Assembly (NCBI RefSeq): GCF_022352215.1
Contig: NZ_JAKRWF010000001.1
Location: forward strand, 62,001 to 126,000
DNA length: 64,000 bases
From: Flavihumibacter cheonanensis
GTDB taxonomy: Bacteria > Bacteroidota > Bacteroidia > Chitinophagales > Chitinophagaceae
Reading direction: 5' to 3'
Shown piece by piece: positions 26,459-35,500 of this stretch (position 1 is its first letter; the number at the start of each line of letters is the position of its first letter). Under the pieces are notes generated by a model that was not told the DNA's origin, ran no database searches, and worked only from the letters and a program-made list of their open reading frames with translations. A program made the position numbers and the translations under genes.

Positions 26459-27754
26459 ATGTTAGCAGCTTCCCGCAGAAATTTTCTGCAACAGTTATCA
26501 AAACTAGGTTTAAGCTCCTTGTTCATAAGCGCTTCAGTACCTGCATGGAGCCGCCAGTTGGAAGAAAGTCTTTCAAAGTTCCGGTCAGTAGATGCAGAGC
26601 GCCTGGCTTCAGAAGAGGATTTCTGGTATAGCATTCAGCAGGCATATACTGTTTCCCCCTCTATTATAAACCTGAACAATGGGGGAGTTAGTCCGTCTCC
26701 TAAGGTTGTACAGGATGCTATGAAACGTTATCATGACCTCAGTAATGAAGGTCCCAGTTATTTCATGTGGAGGATACTGGACCAGGGTAGAGAACCTTTG
26801 CGTGCGAACCTCGCCAGGCTGGCGGGATGTGATCCCGAAGAGCTGGCCATTCAGCGTAATGCGTCAGAAGCACTGGAAACGGCCATTTTTGGTATTCCAC
26901 TGAGAGCGGGCGACGAAGTGGTGCTTTCCAAACAGGATTATCCCAATATGATCAATGCGTGGAAGCAGCGGGAAAAAAGAGATGGGATTAAACTGGTTTG
27001 GATAAACCTAGACTTGCCTTCAGAAGACAATGACTACCTTACCCAGAAATATGTAAAAGCGTTCACCAATCGCACACGTGTGGTGCACATCACACATATC
27101 ATCAACTGGAATGGACAGATACTGCCGGTTCGTACCATTGCTGGTCAGGCACGTGCACGCGGAATTGAGGTATTGGTGGATGGAGCGCACAGTTTTGCGC
27201 ATTTTCAATTTCGTATAGATGAACTGGGGGCGGATTATTTTGGTACAAGTTTACATAAATGGCTTAGCGCCTGCATCGGAACCGGATTTCTATATGTAAG
27301 AAAAGAAAAAATTGAAAACTTGTATCCATTATTTGGTGCACCAGCCGGACAAGAAACAAATATCCGCAAATTTGAAAATCTGGGTACCCGGCCCTTTTTC
27401 ATTGAGCAGGCTATCGGTAAAGCAATTGAATTCCAGGAAATGATTGGTTCGGAACGGAAAGAAAAACGACTTCATTACCTGAAAAATTATTGGATGGAAA
27501 AGGTTGAAAAAATACCTGGTGTGGAACTGGGGACTTCTTTAAAGCCTGGCTTTGCTTGCGCTATTGGATTGGTTGCTGTAAAAAACCGAAAACCGGCAGA
27601 ATTAGATCAGTTCCTTTTTAATAAATACAAAATTCACACAGTTGGAATTGAGTGGGAAAATATTAAAGGGGTTCGTATTACTCCACATGTGTACACCACT
27701 ACCCGTCAATTGGATACCCTGGTACAGGCAATTACTGAGTTTGCAAAGACCTGA
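26459..27754 (+). CDS. Exported class V aminotransferase-fold PLP enzyme (isopenicillin N epimerase-like)
   Basis: A 431-residue PLP enzyme of the aminotransferase class V / cysteine desulfurase fold, closest in pattern to isopenicillin N epimerase-like proteins. The N-terminus has SRRNFLQQL followed by a hydrophobic stretch, a twin-arginine (Tat) signal, so it is probably exported folded with its cofactor. Fold markers are INLNNGGVSPSP near residue 74, RNASEAL, LVDGAHSFAH (cofactor-binding Asp) and the PLP-lysine in GTSLHKWLSA near residue 265. The substrate is unknown. It is preceded by a 100-base gap that holds the tRNA-Gln promoter on the other strand, and its 3' end overlaps the convergent cytochrome gene by 23 bases. 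Confidence 0.82.
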   Translation: MLAASRRNFLQQLSKLGLSSLFISASVPAWSRQLEESLSKFRSVDAERLASEEDFWYSIQQAYTVSPSIINLNNGGVSPSPKVVQDAMKRYHDLSNEGPSYFMWRILDQGREPLRANLARLAGCDPEELAIQRNASEALETAIFGIPLRAGDEVVLSKQDYPNMINAWKQREKRDGIKLVWINLDLPSEDNDYLTQKYVKAFTNRTRVVHITHIINWNGQILPVRTIAGQARARGIEVLVDGAHSFAHFQFRIDELGADYFGTSLHKWLSACIGTGFLYVRKEKIENLYPLFGAPAGQETNIRKFENLGTRPFFIEQAIGKAIEFQEMIGSERKEKRLHYLKNYWMEKVEKIPGVELGTSLKPGFACAIGLVAVKNRKPAELDQFLFNKYKIHTVGIEWENIKGVRITPHVYTTTRQLDTLVQAITEFAKT

Positions 27755-28775
27755 TCCAATCGCTGATTAAGGTTACCCCTTCCTTGTGAATTTGCTCCCT
27801 GCCTAATTCCGGCATGGCAATACCAGGATCATTTGTATTCATGCGGTATACCAGAATCGATTTTTCCGGTTTACCAGGCACGATGGCATAATTTAAATTA
27901 CCTGATCCCCTGCCAGCTGCAACCGGTGTTTTATGGATACCCAGCAAGTGAGGGTCCTGGTTATGTATATCAAGAAAAAGTCCCGAGGTATTGGCTGGTC
28001 CGCCCAGACTGTGACAATGCCCGCAGTTGATATCCAGATAGGAACGGGCTCTCTCATTGAGTGAAGCTGTTGTATTTTCCCAATCTGCATTGGCTGGAAT
28101 TCCATCAATAGGTAATCCTTTTAACCAGCCCTTATTTGCCCATTCGCTCAACTGATTTACTCTGGTATCACCGAAACTAACGGTCTTGTTCAGATGTCTA
28201 GCACTAATGCCTATCGGAAGAAATTCTTTACCATTGGTATGGCAACCCTTACATTGATTTTTATTCGGTATCACATAATTGGTACGTTGTTTTTTACCCT
28301 TATGATCGATGTATAAAACAGTGCGCGTATCGCCTGCTATATCATAATAAGCTTCTGTTTGTTCCTCATTCCAGATATAAGGTAAGGCATTCCATCCCGT
28401 TGCTTCATGGATTAGGAGGCGGGTTTCAATCAGTTTCCGCCCCTTGCCTGGATTGCTGAAGTCCAGCGGGTAATAAAAGTGCTTAATGAGTACCGTTCCT
28501 ATGGGTAGCTGAAATGGCTGGGTAGGGTGATAATTCATTTGGCCCTTTTCAGGTAACACGATAAATCTTAGTTTCTCTGCATAGTTGCTAAAGAGCGAAC
28601 TGTTCAATTCATAGCGTATGACTCCGGCTGCCGGATTTAATTCCGCAAGTCGCCCAACGAAAAATTGATAATCGGATAATTTTTCTTTAGTAGTGAAGGA
28701 TGATACAGTGCTATCTAAGTGACTCATCAGTCCCAAGCTGAGCAGCAGTACACAAAAAATCGAAAAGGTTTTCAT
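27732..28775 (-). CDS. SO2930-family diheme c-type cytochrome
   Basis: A 347-residue exported protein with a signal peptide and two heme c motifs: CKGCH near residue 180 and CGHCH near residue 250. The overall pattern fits the family TIGR03806 (SO_2930 type), which typically occurs beside a beta-helix protein of TIGR03805, as here. It likely carries electrons or acts as a periplasmic oxidoreductase; the physiological partner is unknown. Heme attachment would use the Ccm system, parts of which are at 15.6-17.2 kb. The start overlaps the beta-helix gene stop by one base (ATGTAATG), indicating translational coupling. Confidence 0.85.
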   Translation of the reverse strand: MKTFSIFCVLLLSLGLMSHLDSTVSSFTTKEKLSDYQFFVGRLAELNPAAGVIRYELNSSLFSNYAEKLRFIVLPEKGQMNYHPTQPFQLPIGTVLIKHFYYPLDFSNPGKGRKLIETRLLIHEATGWNALPYIWNEEQTEAYYDIAGDTRTVLYIDHKGKKQRTNYVIPNKNQCKGCHTNGKEFLPIGISARHLNKTVSFGDTRVNQLSEWANKGWLKGLPIDGIPANADWENTTASLNERARSYLDINCGHCHSLGGPANTSGLFLDIHNQDPHLLGIHKTPVAAGRGSGNLNYAIVPGKPEKSILVYRMNTNDPGIAMPELGREQIHKEGVTLISDWIRSLQTQ

Positions 28776-29956
28776 TACATTTGAACATTAACGGGAATGG
28801 AGAGCTTGCAGGAATACGGACTGGCATCGCGACTAATATTTTTGAATCCATTGGCAGCATCGATGTTGGCAAAACTTTGGTTAAGGTTATTGGAAATACA
28901 GATGGCGGGTTTACCTGCTGCTTGTGGATCCGGGATACCATCATACAGAATATGCGGCACCTTTTTCCCAAAGCGTAATTTGAACCGAAATAATTTGCCC
29001 ATCCTGCCTTGCATAGTAGCCCTTTGGTTTTTTCTTTCGTAGAAATTGTCGTGGATAGAAATTGCTGATGGATAGGGATTATAACTGCTGTCGCTGATCG
29101 GATTTTCAGTGATATAATAGCTAACCACTACTGTACCTGCTGTACGGTTATTAATAATGCGATTATCATATATATCAACATGATTGGAAGCCAGTATCAT
29201 TATCCCGGTTCCGGGTGGAACTTTGCCAACAATGTTTCCCTTAGGTGCAAAATTTTTATGGTTGTTATTCAGCACTTCATTATTGTGAAGTTTGGTAAAC
29301 CCGCCTCTTTTTACAATGAGATCAGGTAAGTCAAATACCAGTATTCCGCCGGTATTGTTGAACGCCTTATTGTTGTGTACTTCGGCATAAAGGGAATTCT
29401 CAATTTCAATTCCTGCAACATTTTCTGTAGCGGTTGAATTACGAACTATAATATGGTGCGATTGCCCTACGTAAATTCCTGCATCACTTGCTCCCCTGGC
29501 ATAACAACTGTCGATCAATACCCGCTGGCATTGAACCGGATAGATACCATATCCACCATTGGATGAATGTGCACCACGGGTCCATTCTGTTTTTACATTC
29601 AGAAAGCGGATACCATCCACCAGTTGTGTTTTAATGGCATCTCCTTTTGTATTTTGAACAGTGAGTTGTTCAATCGTTATGTTGGAGCCATTGGTGATTC
29701 GTATTCCTTCTGCACCGGAGATTTGTCCGGCGAAATTCAGGATGGTTTTATCTGGTCCTTTACCACGAATGGTAACCCCCTGTTTGCCGTCCATAGAAAG
29801 GGTGCCGGTAATGGTGAAAATGCCTTCCGGTAGTTCCAACAATCCGTTATTGTCCACTTCAATGAATTGTGCCTGGAACTTTCGTTGAATGTCAGGTTGT
29901 GCCTGAAGAAGGCAAGCCCAGCTGATAAACAGCAGCAAAAGGGAAGATTTTTTCAT
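28775..29956 (-). CDS. Parallel beta-helix repeat protein (SO2931-like)
   Basis: A 393-residue secreted protein with a signal peptide (CLLQAQ cleavage region; the Cys-Leu context may also be read as a weak lipobox). The body shows repeated parallel beta-helix coils such as GIEIENSLYAEVHNN, GIYVGQSHHIIVRN and GIMILASNHVDIYDN, the pattern of pectate-lyase-like right-handed beta-helices. It matches the partner family of the SO2930 cytochrome (TIGR03805). It could bind or process a polysaccharide or copper; no catalytic residue can be assigned. It is the first gene of the two-gene unit. Confidence 0.82.
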   Translation of the reverse strand: MKKSSLLLLFISWACLLQAQPDIQRKFQAQFIEVDNNGLLELPEGIFTITGTLSMDGKQGVTIRGKGPDKTILNFAGQISGAEGIRITNGSNITIEQLTVQNTKGDAIKTQLVDGIRFLNVKTEWTRGAHSSNGGYGIYPVQCQRVLIDSCYARGASDAGIYVGQSHHIIVRNSTATENVAGIEIENSLYAEVHNNKAFNNTGGILVFDLPDLIVKRGGFTKLHNNEVLNNNHKNFAPKGNIVGKVPPGTGIMILASNHVDIYDNRIINNRTAGTVVVSYYITENPISDSSYNPYPSAISIHDNFYERKNQRATMQGRMGKLFRFKLRFGKKVPHILYDGIPDPQAAGKPAICISNNLNQSFANIDAANGFKNISRDASPYSCKLSIPVNVQM

Positions 29957-29986
29957 AGTACAAGCGTCTTCCCTAATGTACGAAAT

Positions 29987-31270
29987 TCAGACCGCCTTCA
30001 CCAGGTAATAATTCTTTTTACCTTTTTGGATTAGGAAGTAGCGGTTATGCAGCAACTGTTCGGTTCCGGGTTTAAAATCAATGGCTGGTATCTTTTCTTT
30101 ATTGATGCTTACGCCTCCACTCTGAACCATTTTACGCGCTTCGCCTTTACTGGGGAAGATGCCGGTGTCTGCGAGCAGGGTAACAATATCTGTAGCATCA
30201 CCTATACGTTCTAATGGAAATTCATGCTGGGGTACTCCTTCCATGACCTGGAGTAACTGTTCTTCAGTCAGGCTTTTGATAACCTCTGTAGTAACATTTC
30301 CGAAAAGGATATCAGAAGTCTTCACTGCAAACTCGTAAGATTCTTTTCCATGTACCAGGCTGGTAATTTCTTCTGCCAGTTTTTTTTGAAGCAGACGCAG
30401 ATGCGGGGCTGCCTGGTGTTCCTGTTGAAGTGACTCAATTTCAGCTTTGGGCAGGAACGTGAATATCTTGATCCATTTGGTGGCATCTTCATCGGAGGCA
30501 TTCAGCCAGAACTGGTAGAACTGATAGGGGGATGTTTTCTCCGGATCGAGCCAAACATTACCTTTTTCAGTTTTACCGAATTTACCGCCATCAGCTTTGG
30601 TTAAGAGGGGACAGGTAAAGGCAAAAGCCTCACCACCGCCCATTCGCCGAATCAGTTCGGTACCGGTGGTAATATTCCCCCACTGGTCGCTGCCGCCCAT
30701 CTGGAGTTTACAGTTTTTATGCTGGTTTAGCCAGTAAAAATCATATCCCTGGATCAGTTGGTAGGTAAATTCTGTGAAACTAATACCGCTGTCTCCTTCA
30801 ATTCTTTTCTTCACAGAATCCTTGGACATCATATAATTAACTGTAATATGTTTGCCCACATCACGAATAAAATCAAGGAAACTGATGTTTTTGAACCAAT
30901 CGTAATTGTTTACAATTTCAGCGGCATTCGACCGGGAGGGGTCAAAATCCAGGAATTTTTCCAATTGGGCACGGATGCCGGCCAGGTTTTTCTCTAGGGT
31001 GACTTCATCCAGCATTTTACGCTCTTCGGCCTTAAAAGAGGGGTCGCCGACCATTCCGGTAGCTCCTCCGATCAGGGCAAACGGCTTATGACCGGCTTTT
31101 TGAAGATGAATTAAAAGAAGAATGGGAACCAGGCTGCCAATGTGAAGGCTGTCTGCGGTTGGATCAAAGCCAATATAGGCCGAAGTCATTTCTTTGTTTA
31201 ATTGTTCCTCTGTTCCGGGCATGATATCCTGCAACATGCCTCTCCATCGTAATTCTTCTATTAAATTCAT
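29987..31270 (-). CDS. tyrS: Tyrosyl-tRNA synthetase
   Basis: A 427-residue class I aminoacyl-tRNA synthetase charging tRNA-Tyr. The HIGH motif is HIGSL near residue 46, the KMSKS equivalent is KFGKTEKG near residue 230, and tyrosine-binding sequence [13 protein letters not shown] is present. A C-terminal S4-like RNA-binding domain starts near residue 350 ([14 protein letters not shown]). I start at ATG 31270 (MNLIEELRW), the usual family start. No T-box is visible in the 122-base upstream gap. Confidence 0.95.
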   Translation of the reverse strand: MNLIEELRWRGMLQDIMPGTEEQLNKEMTSAYIGFDPTADSLHIGSLVPILLLIHLQKAGHKPFALIGGATGMVGDPSFKAEERKMLDEVTLEKNLAGIRAQLEKFLDFDPSRSNAAEIVNNYDWFKNISFLDFIRDVGKHITVNYMMSKDSVKKRIEGDSGISFTEFTYQLIQGYDFYWLNQHKNCKLQMGGSDQWGNITTGTELIRRMGGGEAFAFTCPLLTKADGGKFGKTEKGNVWLDPEKTSPYQFYQFWLNASDEDATKWIKIFTFLPKAEIESLQQEHQAAPHLRLLQKKLAEEITSLVHGKESYEFAVKTSDILFGNVTTEVIKSLTEEQLLQVMEGVPQHEFPLERIGDATDIVTLLADTGIFPSKGEARKMVQSGGVSINKEKIPAIDFKPGTEQLLHNRYFLIQKGKKNYYLVKAV

Positions 31271-31392
31271 AAAAAATGCTGCAATTTGCAGCAAAACTAA
31301 CGTAATCGGATTAGCCGGCGAAAGGCAATATTGGCCGGGCGGCGGCGTTTTAGTCCATTAGCGTAATCTTTGCTTATCCTGAAAGTTGTCTG

Positions 31393-32514
31393 ATGAACCT
31401 AATTAACCGAGGATTCTTATTCTGCCTTTTGATGGTGCCAATGGCGCTGTCGGCACAGTTTCGAAAGTATTCCAATGAATTTCTGAATATAGGCGCCGGA
31501 GCAAGAGGGCTGGGTATGGGCTCGGCGCAGGTAGCTTCTGTTTCTGATGGTACGGCGGGTTATTGGAACCCGGCTGCGCTGGTGCATGTTAAGAACCAGG
31601 CCCAGGTGAACATTATGCATGCCGAATATTTTGCTGGTATCGGCAAATACGATTATGCCAATATTGCACTTCCCCTGAAAGATGGTAAAAGAACAATCGG
31701 GTTATCGGTACTGCGGTTTGCAGTAGATGATATTCCAAATACGGTTTTCCTGGTGGAACCGGATGGTACTATTAATTTTGATAACATCACAACCTTTTCT
31801 TCTGCTGACTATGCCTTTCTTTTTTCTTATGCGCAGGAACTGAAAATGAAGGGGTCCACTGATAAAAAACTCAATCTTGGTTTTAATGCTAAAGTCATAC
31901 ATCGAAAAGCGGGTGATTTTGCAACAGCCTGGGGATTTGGTTTCGATGCGGGTATTCAGTACATCAACAAACGATTGCAGATAGGCGTGGTTGCCAGAGA
32001 TGTGACCACCACTTTCAATGCCTGGACATATAACATAAACGACAAAATGAGGGAAGTGTTTTATGTTACACAGAACGATGTTCCTGTAAAGTCGAATGAA
32101 CTAACTGCACCCAAACTGATTGCGGGAGCTTCCTATAACTTTAAAATAAGTAAATCGATTGACCTGCTGGCAGAAGCCAATCTGGACTTTACGTTTGATG
32201 GCAGGCGTAATACAGTGATCAGTAGCTCTGCTTTGAGTGTGGATCCAAAAATCGGACTGGAAGCCTCCGTTAAAAAAGTATTTTTTGTACGTGCGGGCAT
32301 AAACAATTTTCAAAAAGCATTGGATGATAATGACAGTACCTATCAGAAAAAGGTTTGGATTTATCAACCTGCTATTGGAGCAGGATTTCGATTGCAGAAT
32401 GTGATGATTGATTATGCCTTTACCAACCTGGCGAACCAATCCAATCCCCTGTATACGCACGTATTTTCATTGAAACTTGACCTTGTCAAAAAATCAAAGA
32501 ACAAAAGTAACTGA
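31393..32514 (+). CDS. porV2: PorV/PorQ family protein (type IX sorting system PorV2)
   Basis: A 373-residue outer-membrane beta-barrel protein with a signal peptide ending LSAQ. The start of the mature part (FLNIGAGARGLGMGSAQVAS) and GTAGYWNPAAL are hallmarks of the PorV/PorQ group, which shuttles type IX secretion cargo to the surface sortase PorU. The next gene, 8 bases away, encodes a PorU-like C25 peptidase, so this is the PorV2-PorU2 pair. Other T9SS core genes (porK, porL, porM, porN, sprA) are not in the window. Confidence 0.85.
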   Translation: MNLINRGFLFCLLMVPMALSAQFRKYSNEFLNIGAGARGLGMGSAQVASVSDGTAGYWNPAALVHVKNQAQVNIMHAEYFAGIGKYDYANIALPLKDGKRTIGLSVLRFAVDDIPNTVFLVEPDGTINFDNITTFSSADYAFLFSYAQELKMKGSTDKKLNLGFNAKVIHRKAGDFATAWGFGFDAGIQYINKRLQIGVVARDVTTTFNAWTYNINDKMREVFYVTQNDVPVKSNELTAPKLIAGASYNFKISKSIDLLAEANLDFTFDGRRNTVISSSALSVDPKIGLEASVKKVFFVRAGINNFQKALDDNDSTYQKKVWIYQPAIGAGFRLQNVMIDYAFTNLANQSNPLYTHVFSLKLDLVKKSKNKSN

Positions 32515-32522
32515 TTAAGCAT

Positions 32523-35500
32523 ATGTATCTGAACCGAAAGAATTCCTTCAATCGTTTATTGATTATGCTGGTTGTGTTACTGGCAACCGGATTTACTTCA
32601 TTTGCTCAGCCCTTTAATAATGAATGGATTGATTACAATAAGACCTATTATAAGTTCAAGGTAGGAGCTGATGGGTTGTATAGAATTCCCGCTGTATCTC
32701 TTTCAACAATTGGTCTGAATTCGACACCTGCTGAGCATTTTCGTTTATATCGAAATGGTGTAGAAGTTCCCATATTCACTTCAGTCAATTCCGGGGTTTT
32801 ACCTGCAGATGGTTATATTGAATTCTGGGGTTTGGCCAATGATGGAACAACTGATCGGGTTTTATATCGGGAAGAACAGTTTCAGCACAGGACAAAATAT
32901 AATTTGCATGTTGATACTGCGATTTATTTTTTGACTGTTGAGTCGTCATTGCCTAACAAGCGATTTACTTCAATTAATAATGATGTATCGTCCAATACAC
33001 TTCCCGCCGAGCCATTTTTCATCTTTAAATTGGCAAGAGATTACAAGGAAAGATTAAATCCGGGATTTGCGGCTGATCTTGAGCAGTATGTTTTTTCTTC
33101 TTCTTACGATAGAGGTGAATTTTTTTCCAGTAATGAAATAAGACAACGTATAACGCGTACAGACAACCAGACAAACCTTAGACCTTTTGTTGGCGGACCC
33201 GATGCTACACTACAGTTTGGTGCTTTTGGAAATACAACCAAAACCAGGAGAGTACGAGTGGAGTTGAATGGTAACCAACTTTATGAAAACTCAATGAACT
33301 TTTTTTCTGATCTGGTTGCTACGGTTCCTGTTCCGAATGCCTTGCTGGCAACCGGTACAGCATCAGTAGCATTTACAAATGTTCAGCCGCCGGCTCCTGC
33401 AACTGGACCTGATCCTTACCTGGACAGAATGGTAATTTCTTTTTATGAATTGACCTATGCGAGGGAGTTTAATTTTAATAATGCCCGAACATTTGCATTT
33501 GAGCTGCAGCCGCGTACCAATGGATATTTTCTTGAAATCAGAAATTTCAATAGCGGGGGAGTTGCACCAGTTCTGTATGACCTGGAAAACCAGGAGCGGT
33601 ATGTAGCGAATACACAGGTTGCGGGTGTATTTAGATTTGCACTGCCGGGTTCTGTAAATATAAGGAGGTTGGTAATGGTAAGTCAGGTTGCTGCTACAGG
33701 TTATCCAAATATTGTAAACGCATTCAGTTCTAGAACATTTACGGATTTTTCAAATGCAGCATTACAGGGTGATTATTTAATTATTTCCAATAAAGTTTTG
33801 CTCAATGGTCCGGATGGTTCCAATCCGGTAGAAGATTATCGCCAGTATAGAAGCAGTGCTATAGGTGGAGGTTTTAATGCAAAAATTTATGATATTGAAG
33901 AGTTGACCGATCAGTTTGCATTCGGACAAGAGGGACATCCATTGTCCATAAAAAACTTCATAAGGTTTGCCAGGGCAAATTTCAGTAGTCCGCTTCAGAA
34001 TGTTTTTCTGATTGGTAAAGGGGTAACTTATAATTATTACCGGGCCAGTAATAATATCACAATGCGGCCTCAATTAAAAGAATTGAATCTTTTGCCCACT
34101 TTTGGATTTCCAGGTTCTGATAATCTCATGAGTTCTGCATCTTCCAGTGATCCGCTAATTCAAACACCTATTGGAAGACTTTCAGTAATTCGTCCCGCAG
34201 AAGTTGCAGATTACCTGGAAAAGGTAAAAGAGTATGAACAGGTTCAGAAAACAATTTCTGGCCAGATTGAGGATCAGATTTGGAAGAAAAATATTTTGCA
34301 TGTAACCGGAGCTACTGACGCTTTGTTAGGAGTGCAGCTCTGTAATTTCATGAATTCATATAAAACGCTGATTGATGATACCTTAACAGGTGCAAATGCA
34401 ACAGTATTATGTAAAACTGCTGGTGGGCAGCAGGATCAGTCAGGAGCGCAGGTTATCCGAAATCAATTTGAAAAAGGGATAAGTCTATTAACCTATTTCG
34501 GACATTCATCTGCCAACACGCTTGAATTCAGCATTGAAGATCCCAATGATTACAACAACCAGGGAAAATATCCGGTTTTTTCCGTTAATGGTTGCTATGC
34601 GGGAGATTTTTTTCAATATTCTGCAGGTCGTTTCCAGGTTTATGAAACACTAACTGAAAAATTTACACTCGCAAAACAGCGGGGAGGGGTAGCTTTCATT
34701 GCAAGTACGCATTTTGGAGTAGTAAATTACCTGGGTGTATACCTGACTTCCTTTTATAACCAGATTGGAAAAACTGATTATGGAAGACCGTTGGGGGTAG
34801 TGATAAAGGATGCATTAATTGAAATGAAGCAACGGTATTCTCCGATCGATTTCCTTGCTCGTGCGCATGCGGAGCAAGTTAATTTGCACGGAGACCCGGC
34901 GCTTGTAATGAATTTTCAGGAAAAACCCGATTATGCTGTTGAAGAATCAACTGTTGAAATTAGTCCTTCCTTTATTTCAGTATCGGATCAGACGTTTAAT
35001 GTTAAAATTAAATACTACAATATTGGCAAGGCGATAAATGATTCTGTAAATGTTGAGGTTAAGCGTATTAATCCGGATGGCACAGAAGTAGTACTCTATA
35101 ATCAAAAAAGAGTTGCTCCTAAACTACTTGATTCTCTTGAATTTCAACTTCCAATCGTTAGTACAATCCATAAAGGACAAGGAAGAATTGCGGTTGTAAT
35201 CGATGGAGAGGACAGGGTTTCTGAAATGGTTGAGGATAATAATAGTACATCCAAGACTTTTTTCATTTATGAAGATGAAGCATCTCCGGCTTTCCCTTAT
35301 AACTACTCGATCGTAACAGATCCTGCGCAAAAGTTTTATGCATCTACAGCTAACCCGTTCAGTTCCTTGAAACAGTATATCATGGAAATTGACACAACTA
35401 CGAATTTTAATTCATCACTTAAAAAAGCTGTAACTATAAGTTCTGAAGGAGGATTGCTTGAATTTGACCCGCAAATGAGTTTTCAGGATAGTGTGGTATA

